A stretch of 64,000 nt of DNA. Origin: Polaribacter reichenbachii. GTDB lineage: Bacteria > Bacteroidota > Bacteroidia > Flavobacteriales > Flavobacteriaceae. The position numbers and the translations under genes are program-made. The first letter of the stretch is position 1. Each line of letters opens with the position of its first letter. The notes beneath the pieces were generated by a model. It saw nothing but the letters and a program-made list of their open reading frames with translations, had not been told where the DNA came from and did no database searches. The stretch lies in contig NZ_CP019419.1 of assembly GCF_001975665.1 (NCBI RefSeq), positions 868,001 to 932,000 on the forward strand, in the 5' to 3' direction. This document shows, piece after piece, positions 26,601-33,781 of this stretch.

Positions 26601-27866
26601 AATCTATTATCGAATGCCTTTAAATTTACACCTTTAGGGGGTTCTATAAAAATTGATATTCAGATTGATGAAAAATATAATGGTAAAAATGTAATTATAA
26701 AAGTAGAAGATTCTGGTTGCGGAATAGAACAAGAAAAATTAGAAAATATTTTTGAAAGATTTTATATTGATAAAACAAAAGGAAAAGACAATCCGCAAGG
26801 TGTAGGTATTGGTTTATCTTTTGTACAACAACTTACAAAATTACATCAAGGTAATATAGAAGTTGAAAGCGAAATTGATGAAGGAACCACTTTTACAGTA
26901 ACACTACCAATAGAAAGAAAAGCTTACGAAAACATACCAGAAATTACTTGTAAAAGCAGTAAAGATTCAGATTTTCTGGTAAGAACATCAGAAACAAACT
27001 CTTTAGCCATTAGTTTAAATGATGAAATTACTGATTTAAATATTGATAAATCTAGATCTGAAAAACCTCTTTTACTAGTAGTAGATGATAATTTAGATAT
27101 TAGAGTATTCTTAAAACAAGCTTTAAGTGATGAATACATTATCTACGAATCACAGAATGGAAAAATTGGTTTAGAAATGGCCAACAAAATTTTACCAAAC
27201 ATTATTCTTACTGATGTTTTAATGCCAGAAATGGACGGAATTGAATTTTGTAAAACCTTAAAAACTCAGCAAGAAACTAGTCATATTCCTGTAATTATGT
27301 TAACCGCAAAACTATCTCAAGAAAGCGAAATTAAAGGTTTAAAAACAGGTGCAGATGATTATATTAGAAAACCATTTGATATTGAACTTTTAGGTGTAAA
27401 ACTTAAAAACATTATAAAACGAAGAGACCAATTAAGAAATCGATTTAAGAAAGACATTTCTTTTAAACCCAAAGATGTTACAGTTACAACTTTAGACGAA
27501 AAGTTTTTACAACAAGCTATAGAAATTGTAGAAAAACATATGATGAATACCGATTTTAGTGTAGAAATGTTGGTAAAAGAAATGGGCTTAAGTAGAAGTA
27601 CATTATATCTTAAATTTAAAGAAATTACAGGTTTATCTTCTAGTGCTTTTATTAGAAACATCCGTTTAAAAAGAGCGGTTCAATTGTTCGAAAAAAGCGA
27701 TTATTCTGTAAAGGAAATTATGTACATGACAGGTTTTAACACAGCTTCTTATTTCTCTAAATGCTTTAAAAAACAATTCGGAATTATACCAAGTGAGTAT
27801 GTAAGGCAAAATGTAAAAAAAGGATCTAAAGAAGATTCTTTTACAAGTATTTTAGAAGAAGAGTAA
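23613..27866 (+). CDS. Hybrid two-component system regulator (HTCS) of the PUL
   Basis: 1417 residues. A signal/anchor (about 1-34) is followed by periplasmic two-component-propeller repeats (many copies of WIGT with LW or IW before them, residues about 35-700), a Y_Y_Y domain (about 730-810), a membrane helix (about 821-840), a HisKA domain with His882 (FFTNISHELRTPL), an ATPase domain, a receiver domain with Asp1201 (LTDVLMPEMDG), and a C-terminal AraC-type HTH (about 1300-1400). Such proteins bind an oligosaccharide in the periplasm and activate the PUL directly. It is at the edge of the locus, and the 21-bp-spaced hexamer sites are its likely targets. Confidence 0.95.
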   Translation: MSYTSNYLFIRKTFAFRVLLTIIFALNFSNFLAQEHMQFHHITTDNGLSQSDINSIYQDKQGFLWFATHEGLNKYDGYNFKIFTPNSNNNHSINSNLIYALTGDKKGNLWIGTTGRGLNYFDRATEKFSEFIADDKNDDSIISNHITSLLIDNNNRLWVGTINGIDVINLDTPKDKVKFHHYNLERDPFVAKFQDNSINTIFQDSKGDIWVGGYHGIFKLMRDSNGEIYFKLANEIIGLPNVAVKSINEDVYGRLLVGTTYGLYILNRNNASKIELVTPQIFVNRILVDNRDIWVGTNNGLLYFNNTNKQSAPKLVNTFKYDPNNPTSLSKNNIKSLLKDNAGVVWIGTIGGLNKLDLERKQFKNIKKTLDPTSLSYDKIRSMFEDSNGTLWIGTEGGGLNMLLQDKKDNSYLGFKSFKVRNAFVTIEIERKGKKLLIIGSEDYPGLYEIDITESKEYTDNDIVAFEQIFGSVFSLLEDKDKNLWIGTYNNGIIRWVYDEQKNNYKKDILSFNKLEKNGVSSNIIRNIIEDRFGNIWFATGNGLCKLTKEEKLKKHPKFTVFKNNSEDKKSISHNYILELFESSNGDFWVGTLGGGLCKYLPSDESFVTYKIEDGLPNNVIKGILEDDNNNLWISTNKGISKFNPQEITFKNFDTNDGLQSNEFQELARLKRKNGELLFGGINGFNSFFPDKIKNNSYEPETVITQLSIFNKNVTIGEEINGRVILENSISTTKSIELKHDENSFSFDFSSLHFASPKKNKYAYKLEGFDKDWIYTTSERRFATYTNLPPNNYTFKVKASNNDAIWDSSPSELNIEIVPPFWETKLAYFLYLLLILGLLFLFRRYTIIGTNEKHRLEIDHLEKEKNEELQKIKFEFFTNISHELRTPLTLLKGPLKYLQTKGHKLDQKVIQEQYKLMEKNSDSLLRIVNQLLDFRKINQGKTRLVMRKSNIVTFIKELCEPFQFLLIKNQIDFKITANPESIISWFDHEAIEKIINNLLSNAFKFTPLGGSIKIDIQIDEKYNGKNVIIKVEDSGCGIEQEKLENIFERFYIDKTKGKDNPQGVGIGLSFVQQLTKLHQGNIEVESEIDEGTTFTVTLPIERKAYENIPEITCKSSKDSDFLVRTSETNSLAISLNDEITDLNIDKSRSEKPLLLVVDDNLDIRVFLKQALSDEYIIYESQNGKIGLEMANKILPNIILTDVLMPEMDGIEFCKTLKTQQETSHIPVIMLTAKLSQESEIKGLKTGADDYIRKPFDIELLGVKLKNIIKRRDQLRNRFKKDISFKPKDVTVTTLDEKFLQQAIEIVEKHMMNTDFSVEMLVKEMGLSRSTLYLKFKEITGLSSSAFIRNIRLKRAVQLFEKSDYSVKEIMYMTGFNTASYFSKCFKKQFGIIPSEYVRQNVKKGSKEDSFTSILEEE

Positions 27867-27895
27867 TACCAATTATTCTTTAAACCTAATAAAGC

Positions 27896-27930
27896 AAAAG
27901 AGTACATTTTTAAAAATGTACTCTTTTTTA
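27896..27930. terminator. Bidirectional intrinsic terminator
   Basis: AAAAGAGTACATTTTT is followed at once by its complement AAAAATGTACTCTTTT. A T run on each strand lets it serve both the HTCS gene and the convergent GH29 gene. Confidence 0.85.
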
Positions 27931-27972
27931 ATAAACCAATTAATCAACTTTAAGAAAACTCTATATTAAATA

Positions 27973-29496
27973 TTACAAAGTTATTTGTAATACATATGCA
28001 AAATCACAAGGTTTTTTAGAAGGCATTTTAACCTTTAATCCATTTTTAGCTTGTTTCCAATCAATTTTTTCGTTGCTACCTAATAGGGTAACATTAGTAA
28101 CTTTATCTGTGTTTTTATTTATAGATTTTATAAGCACACTATTATTTTCTGGCCATTCCATCATAATTGCATAAAGCTTATCATCCTTTTGTGTAAATCG
28201 AATATCTTGCCCAGTAAAAGCTTTGTTTTTTCCTTCTGAATGATGCCCTTTTTCTACTTCAGTCGGACCTTCTCCAAAAGTTCTCCAGTATTTGGTATCG
28301 TAAATTGCATCACCATTAATAGACAACCAATTTCCCATTTCTAATAAAATCTCTTTTTGATCTTCTGGTATTGTACCATCTGCTTTTGGCCCTACATTCA
28401 ATAATAAATTTCCATTTTTAGAAACAATATCCACTAAATCATCAATAAGTTGATTGGTATTTTTAGATTGCCAATCTGCAATATGGCACCAAGAATTTTT
28501 ACCAATAGAAGTATCTGTTTGCCATGGTAATTTTCTTATCCCCGGCAACTTACCTCTTTCTAAATCATAAATTACTGTACCTTCTGGAAAAGCTTCATGA
28601 CTAAAATTCTTGTCCTGTAAAACCACTTCTTTACCCCACTCAATACCTTTATTGTAATAATAAGCTGCCAATTGAGGTCTGTATTCTTTAAAATCTGGTG
28701 TATCTAACATAAAGTCGAACCATAAAATATCTGGTTGATAATTATCAATTAAATCTTTAGTTCTTGTCCACCATTGTTGTTTAAACTCTTCAGAAACTGG
28801 CTCATTAATATCTGTTCCTTTTTTTGAATATAAATCTGCATACGCAGGATTTGAAGTATCGAAATAAGTTTCTTTATTATAAAAAGACCAATTAAAAGCA
28901 TAATGAGAAGAAGCGCCCATAATCATTCCTTTTTTTCTACCTTCTTTAAATAATTCTCCTAAAACATCTCTTTTTGGTCCCATATCATAAGAATTCCAGC
29001 GTGTTGTATTCGATTTGTACATTGCAAAACCATCATGATGATCTGCAACTGGCACTACATATCTTGCACCTGCTTTTTTAAATAAATCTATCCATTCTAC
29101 AGCACTAAATTTTTCTGCTTTAAACATCGGTACAAAATCTTTATATCCAAATTTTTGCTGATCACCATATGTTTTTTTATGATGCAAAAACTCTCTTGTA
29201 CTACCTTCATGTTCTACCTTTAAAGTTGCACTTAACCTATTTTTGTCCATATACATATTTCTAGGATACCACTCAGAACCATAAGCCGGCACTGCATAAA
29301 CTCCCCAATGAATAAAAATTCCAAATTTTTGATTATTAAACCATTCTGGATCTTTGTAATTTTCTTTGATAGATTCCCAATTTGGCTGAAAAACATCTGT
29401 AGTTTTAATATCAGATGTCTTTGGTTGCTTGCTATTGCTTTTGCACGATATAAATACGATTAAAATTATAACAGCTAAAAATTTATACAATTTCAT
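27973..29496 (-). CDS. GH29 alpha-L-fucosidase / alpha-L-galactosidase lipoprotein
   Basis: 507 residues with lipoprotein signal MKLYKFLAVIILIVFISCKS. The catalytic TIM barrel starts FGIFIHWGVYAVPAYGSEWY, contains HHDGFAMY, and has the nucleophile region DILWFDFM with Asp261. GH29 enzymes remove alpha-L-fucose, and some from porphyran loci remove alpha-L-galactose, which differs at C6. With GH16, GH2 and sulfatase neighbours the latter is plausible but not shown. It is convergent with the HTCS gene and divergent from the sulfatase gene. Confidence 0.88.
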   Translation of the reverse strand: MKLYKFLAVIILIVFISCKSNSKQPKTSDIKTTDVFQPNWESIKENYKDPEWFNNQKFGIFIHWGVYAVPAYGSEWYPRNMYMDKNRLSATLKVEHEGSTREFLHHKKTYGDQQKFGYKDFVPMFKAEKFSAVEWIDLFKKAGARYVVPVADHHDGFAMYKSNTTRWNSYDMGPKRDVLGELFKEGRKKGMIMGASSHYAFNWSFYNKETYFDTSNPAYADLYSKKGTDINEPVSEEFKQQWWTRTKDLIDNYQPDILWFDFMLDTPDFKEYRPQLAAYYYNKGIEWGKEVVLQDKNFSHEAFPEGTVIYDLERGKLPGIRKLPWQTDTSIGKNSWCHIADWQSKNTNQLIDDLVDIVSKNGNLLLNVGPKADGTIPEDQKEILLEMGNWLSINGDAIYDTKYWRTFGEGPTEVEKGHHSEGKNKAFTGQDIRFTQKDDKLYAIMMEWPENNSVLIKSINKNTDKVTNVTLLGSNEKIDWKQAKNGLKVKMPSKKPCDFAYVLQITL

Positions 29497-29912
29497 ATTC
29501 TTTAAACTTTAAGAGGGTTAGTTAAGTGCGAATAATAAATTATCTGCTTTGCTAAATTCTAATTTTAATCATTTATTAAAAGTCTCTGATGTTGAATTCT
29601 TTACAACAAATGATTTTCTTTCTTTTAAATAATAAACTTGATATTAAATCCCTTTACTTTAATAAAAAAATACTTTAATCACCTAAATATCTGAAATTTA
29701 AACGAATTTCATCCAAAGAAAAAAAAGTTACCAATTAAACATTTGATGTATAATATTGACAATACAGAACAATACTTTCCCTATAAATTAGATAATTTAG
29801 TACTTCCATTATAGGGTCAACTTAAAACCATAGTTATTTTTTATTTTGATACTATAATGACAACTTTAAAAAACCTTTTTCCAAAATTTAAATGGATAAT
29901 AAATATAGAAAC
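29497..29912. other. Divergent promoter region between GH29 and sulfatase genes
   Basis: 416 bp, AT-rich, no gene seen. It holds operator candidate 2 (29586-29612). A single CAAATG hexamer (minus strand 29745-29740) without a good partner lies nearer the sulfatase. Confidence 0.5.
29586..29612 (+). promoter_or_regulatory. Candidate HTCS operator 2 (GH29)
   Basis: CTGATG-N15-CAAATG, 21-bp period, continuing ATTTT. It lies 90 bp upstream of the GH29 start codon, with the same orientation relative to the gene as the susC site. Confidence 0.5.
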
Positions 29913-31727
29913 ATGAAATATTCAAAGCTTTTATTAATAGTAATTTTAATCAACTTTAGTTGTAAAACAGGTAAAGTATCACAAAAAGAAGTTGGTAAAA
30001 AACCAAATGTAATATTAGTAATTACAGACGATCAAGGTTATGGAGATTTAGGTGTTCATGGTAATAAAGTTATAAAAACACCAAATATCGACGACTTTTA
30101 CAAAGAAAGTTATCACTTAACAGATTTTCATGTTGGGCCAACTTGTGCACCAACTCGTTCTGGGTTAATGACGGGTAGATATGCAAATAGTACAGGTGTT
30201 TGGCATACAGTTGGTGGTTGGTCTTTGTTAAGAGAAGAAGAAAAAACGTTGGCAAATATGTTTACAGAAGCTGGTTATAAAACTGGAGCTTTTGGTAAGT
30301 GGCATTTAGGAGACAATTATCCTTTTAGAGCACATGATAGAGGTTTTCAAGAAACTGTTATGCATTATGGAGGTGGTATACAACAAACTCCAGATTACTG
30401 GAATAATGATTATTTTGATGATACATATTTTAAAAATGGAGAACCTCAAAAATATGAAGGTTACTGTACAGATGTGTTTTTTAATGAAGCTACAAAATTT
30501 ATAGAATCTGCAAACGGACAGCCTTTTTTCGCTTACATTGCCACGAATGCACCTCATGGACCTTATAATGTACCTCTAGAATATTATAATTTATACAAAG
30601 ATTTAAGTAATGATGTTTTAGCTGATACTCAAAAACGTTTTTATGGAATGATTACTAATGTTGATGATAATTTTGGTAAGCTTCGTAAAAAGCTAAAAGA
30701 TTTAAACATTGCAGACAATACCATTTTAATTTTTATGACAGATAATGGAACCTCTGCTGGATATTACAACAAAAAAGGAAAAGTTACAGGTTACAATGCA
30801 GAAATGCGAGGTACAAAAGGTAGCGAATATGAAGGAGGACATAGAGTTCCGTTTTTTATCCATTGGAAAAATGGAAATATAACTACAGCTAAAGACATTA
30901 ATTTGTTAACAGCACAATTAGATATTATGCCAACTTTAGCAGAATTGTGTGGCATTGAATTACCTAAAGAACATAGAGCAATTAACGGTCAAAGTTTGGT
31001 TAAAGTACTTAAAGGAGAACAAAAAGAAAACAATAGAATGTTAATTACAGATTCGCAACGTTTAAATTATCCTAAAAAATGGAGAAAATCTTCTGTAATG
31101 CAAAATAAATGGAGATTGGTAAACGGAAAAGAATTATACAACATCGAAGAAGATAAGAGTCAAGAAAAAAATGTAGCTGTAAATTACCCAGAAAAAGTAG
31201 CAGAAATGAGAACTTTTTATGAAAATTGGTGGCAAGAAGTTTCTGTTCAATTTAACGAAGAAGTTAAAATTCCAGTTGGGTTAAAACAAGAAAATCCAGT
31301 TACATTAACTGCTCATGATGTACATACAGACAAAGGTGGTTATGCTTGGAATCAAATTTATATTAGAGATGGTAAAGTTGGTAATGGTTATTGGGCTTTA
31401 GATGTAAAAAGTGAAGGCGATTACGAAATTTCTTTAAGAAGATATCCTGTAGAAGCAGGTTTACCTATTAACACAACTGTACCAAAAGTAACACCAGAAG
31501 AAGTACCTGGATTACAGTTTACAATTCCAAAAGGAAAAAATCTAAATTTCACTAAAGCAACTATAGAAATAGCGGGTATTAACAAAGAAAATAGAATTAC
31601 TAAAAACGATCAATCATCGACTTTTAAAGTAAACCTAAAAAAAGGAATTACAAATTTAAAGGCAAATTTTATCAACTCTAAATCCGAAGAAAACGTTGCT
31701 TATTACGTTTATGTGAATAAGTTATAA
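29913..31727 (+). CDS. Arylsulfatase-type sulfatase (family S1), lipoprotein
   Basis: 604 residues from ATG 29913, which gives a clean lipoprotein signal MKYSKLLLIVILINFSCKTG; ATG 29892 adds seven residues before it. The active-site signature is GPTCAPTRSGLMTGRY with Cys78 converted to formylglycine, and VLVITDDQGYGDLG and GHRVPFF support metal and sulfate binding residues. A C-terminal domain of about 120 residues after the S1 fold looks like a beta-sandwich. It probably removes sulfate from galactan oligosaccharides in the periplasm. A formylglycine-generating enzyme is needed and is not in this window. Confidence 0.9.
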   Translation: MKYSKLLLIVILINFSCKTGKVSQKEVGKKPNVILVITDDQGYGDLGVHGNKVIKTPNIDDFYKESYHLTDFHVGPTCAPTRSGLMTGRYANSTGVWHTVGGWSLLREEEKTLANMFTEAGYKTGAFGKWHLGDNYPFRAHDRGFQETVMHYGGGIQQTPDYWNNDYFDDTYFKNGEPQKYEGYCTDVFFNEATKFIESANGQPFFAYIATNAPHGPYNVPLEYYNLYKDLSNDVLADTQKRFYGMITNVDDNFGKLRKKLKDLNIADNTILIFMTDNGTSAGYYNKKGKVTGYNAEMRGTKGSEYEGGHRVPFFIHWKNGNITTAKDINLLTAQLDIMPTLAELCGIELPKEHRAINGQSLVKVLKGEQKENNRMLITDSQRLNYPKKWRKSSVMQNKWRLVNGKELYNIEEDKSQEKNVAVNYPEKVAEMRTFYENWWQEVSVQFNEEVKIPVGLKQENPVTLTAHDVHTDKGGYAWNQIYIRDGKVGNGYWALDVKSEGDYEISLRRYPVEAGLPINTTVPKVTPEEVPGLQFTIPKGKNLNFTKATIEIAGINKENRITKNDQSSTFKVNLKKGITNLKANFINSKSEENVAYYVYVNKL

Positions 31728-31753
31728 ATAGATAAAATATATTATAAACTATT

Positions 31754-31792
31754 AAAAAAGCCTGTTTACAAAATACTAAACAGGCTTTTTTT
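31754..31792. terminator. Bidirectional intrinsic terminator
   Basis: AAAAAAGCCTGTTTA / TAAACAGGCTTTTTT, a 15-bp perfect stem between the convergent sulfatase and GH16 genes. Confidence 0.9.
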
Positions 31793-31807
31793 ATAGAAAA
31801 TTTCACG

Positions 31808-32674
31808 CTATTTTTTCTGCTCCCAAACTCTAAAATATTTAACGTGGTATTCGCCATCCAATCTATTATCATCTGGCAAAGCACCAAACCATTTGTTAGA
31901 TTCACAATTAAAATTGATTTCTAAAGGTTGATGCCAATGTGTGTTTTTTGCTTCTCTAAACAAAATTCCATCAATATAAAAACGGATGTATTCTGGCGTC
32001 CATTCTAAACCCCAAGTATGGTAATCTGCTTGTAATTCTTTAGGAAAATAGTATTTCTTTGTTCTCGAAAAGTGTTTTTTTACATCACCTTTATCTTTTG
32101 GTGCTCTAAACACGTGAATGTTAGAATTTAAATCATGTCTGTTATAAGATAAACCTGGTGCATTTTCGCAAATATCAATTTCTGTCCACCAATTTTTATC
32201 AACATTTGTCATCCAAAAACCAGAAACCCAAGGCGCATCCATCAACTTTACTTCGGCTTCAAAATATCCGTATAAAAATTTATTTTTACTTTTAATAAAA
32301 CCTGTTGAATGTGTGTAACCTTCAGGCAATTTTTCATCTCCGTGTTTGTTTACTCTTATTACGAGTTCATCATTTTCTAAACTAACATTAGAACCGTGAA
32401 AAAAAGTTGGTTTTCTACCTTTCCAACCAGGATTGTTTGGGTACCAAATTTTCTCATTTATTTTATCAGCATTAAACTCATCAGAAAATTTCTTTAAAAG
32501 TTTCCATTTCTTTTTTTCTTTTTGATGAGATAAAGGCAGTTTATTATTTATTCTTTTAGGTGCTATACTTAAATCTACAGAATCTTTGTAGTTTTTTGGA
32601 GGTATTGTTAAGTCTTGAGAAACAACTTTACCCACAACTAAAAAGGCAATTAAAAAAAGGATTTTAAATTTCAT
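31808..32674 (-). CDS. GH16 endo-galactanase (agarase/porphyranase-like)
   Basis: 288 residues from ATG 32674 (MKFKILFLIAFLVV...), which leaves one base to the upstream gene; ATG 32686 would overlap it. It has an N-terminal signal peptide. The catalytic motif is WWTEIDICENAP, i.e. E165-I-D-I-C-E170, with nucleophile and acid/base in the expected ExDxxE spacing. FSDEFNADKINEKIW and YHTWGLEWTPEYIRFYIDG are further GH16 landmarks. The family includes agarases, porphyranases, carrageenases and laminarinases; agar or porphyran is preferred on context. It is co-transcribed with the Cys-rich binding lipoprotein. Confidence 0.88.
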   Translation of the reverse strand: MKFKILFLIAFLVVGKVVSQDLTIPPKNYKDSVDLSIAPKRINNKLPLSHQKEKKKWKLLKKFSDEFNADKINEKIWYPNNPGWKGRKPTFFHGSNVSLENDELVIRVNKHGDEKLPEGYTHSTGFIKSKNKFLYGYFEAEVKLMDAPWVSGFWMTNVDKNWWTEIDICENAPGLSYNRHDLNSNIHVFRAPKDKGDVKKHFSRTKKYYFPKELQADYHTWGLEWTPEYIRFYIDGILFREAKNTHWHQPLEINFNCESNKWFGALPDDNRLDGEYHVKYFRVWEQKK

Positions 32675-32675
32675 A

Positions 32676-33458
32676 TTATTGTTCATTTTGTTCTATTAAT
32701 TTAAAGGAATCTATGGCGTGATAATTAGATCTTGCAGCAATTATAACTGTGTATTCTTTAGCCTCATTAAAAGTTGCATAAATTTGATGCGCATTATTGT
32801 CTGATGTGTTTGTGCTTCTAGACCATTCATCAACAGTATTCATATACACTTTAAAAAATCCGTTGCCATTTTCGCCAGCAGGATTTGGTGTTTTTCCAGA
32901 ACCTTTTGGGTAAATTTTACTTGTACCTCTTATTGCAAAAAACTCATCTGCGTCTAATAATTTTAACCAACTATCATTATGTTCTGCCCAAGGATCTGTA
33001 TCTGCTTTTTTTGCAATGTAAGACCTCCATTGAAAAAGGTAAGTTCCTGCTTTTGGTATATCAACTTTATAAGTAAGCTTACCAACTTCGCCAATAGTAC
33101 CTTTCCAGGTTTGGCTAGCTCCTTCCCACACAATATAACCATCGCCTGTAAAACCAGTTATAGCAGTTTTCATTTTCCAATCTTCTGTAAGAGAAACATC
33201 AGTAGCATCAACTTCAATTACATTAGGTATAAATTGTTCACACTCACAATCTTCTTCGTTTAAAACTTCATCATCAGCACAAGTTAAAGTACAAGGAATT
33301 GGTTCGCAAGAGCAGGTTTCTTCATTTAAAGCAAATCCACTTTCACAAACTTCTGTGCAACCTTGCTCTTCATTTGAATTACTGCAGGCCAGTAAAAAAA
33401 ATAACAAAACCACATAAAATAATGTTTTATGCTGTTTTCTGATCTTCAATTTTTTCAT
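32676..33458 (-). CDS. Cysteine-rich glycan-binding-type lipoprotein
   Basis: 260 residues. Lipoprotein signal FYVVLLFFLLACSNS (Cys at about 25). Residues about 33-75 are two tandem copies of a Cys-rich unit (C-x3-C-x9-10-C-x-C, GFALNEETCSCE and DEVLNEEDCECE), probably disulfide-bonded. The rest (VTLTEDWKMKT..., GTYLFQWRSYIAK, YTVIIAARSNYHAIDSFKLI) looks like a beta-sandwich carbohydrate-binding module. Directly upstream of the GH16 gene, one base apart, so it may hand over or anchor the same galactan at the surface. The exact family is not recognised. Confidence 0.72.
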   Translation of the reverse strand: MKKLKIRKQHKTLFYVVLLFFLLACSNSNEEQGCTEVCESGFALNEETCSCEPIPCTLTCADDEVLNEEDCECEQFIPNVIEVDATDVSLTEDWKMKTAITGFTGDGYIVWEGASQTWKGTIGEVGKLTYKVDIPKAGTYLFQWRSYIAKKADTDPWAEHNDSWLKLLDADEFFAIRGTSKIYPKGSGKTPNPAGENGNGFFKVYMNTVDEWSRSTNTSDNNAHQIYATFNEAKEYTVIIAARSNYHAIDSFKLIEQNEQ

Positions 33459-33527
33459 TCTAATTTGATGTTTTAAAAGTTTTTAGTATGCCATAAAATT
33501 AGATGGATTTCACGTTTTTAATAGCTC

Positions 33528-33554
33528 CATTTGTGCTTAAAAGAAAAACAAATG
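33528..33554 (+). promoter_or_regulatory. Candidate HTCS operator 3 (CBM lipoprotein-GH16)
   Basis: CATTTG-N15-CAAATG, continuing ATTTTTAG, 21-bp period. It starts 70 bp upstream of the start codon at 33458. Confidence 0.55.
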
Positions 33555-33656
33555 ATTTTTAGTTGAATATTATCGTCCAATTATTATTGCTCTTTTTTAA
33601 GAAAATGATTGATTTTACTTAACAAAATCGACTTCCTTTAAACTTTAGAAATACAC

Positions 33657-33683
33657 GTAATGGATAAATCTACATAACAAATG
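33657..33683 (+). promoter_or_regulatory. Candidate HTCS operator 4 (GH2 operon)
   Basis: GTAATG-N15-CAAATG, continuing ATTTTTAG. It shares ATGGATAA of the left half and ATGATTTT of the right half with the susC site at the same spacing. It ends 98 bp upstream of the GH2 ATG at 33782. Confidence 0.55.
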
Positions 33684-33781
33684 ATTTTTAGCTTCATTTT
33701 AAAAAGCTAATATTTTTTACGACGCTTTAAAAAATTTACATTTATAATATGAATAAAAAACAGCAACAATTATTTTTTAAG

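Larger units (their letters stand above)
33459..33781. other. Divergent promoter region between CBM/GH16 and GH2 operons
   Basis: 323 bp without a gene. It carries two exact copies of AACAAATGATTTTTAG (33547-33562 and 33676-33691) which are the right halves of operator candidates 3 and 4. Confidence 0.6.

Noticed and set aside
29740..29745. Hexamer CATTTG near the sulfatase as an operator
   Set aside because: The position 21 bp away has no ATG-type half; kept only as a note on the region.
33547..33691. CRISPR or transposon direct repeats
   Set aside because: Only two 16-bp copies with unrelated spacing; they are better explained as halves of operator sites.
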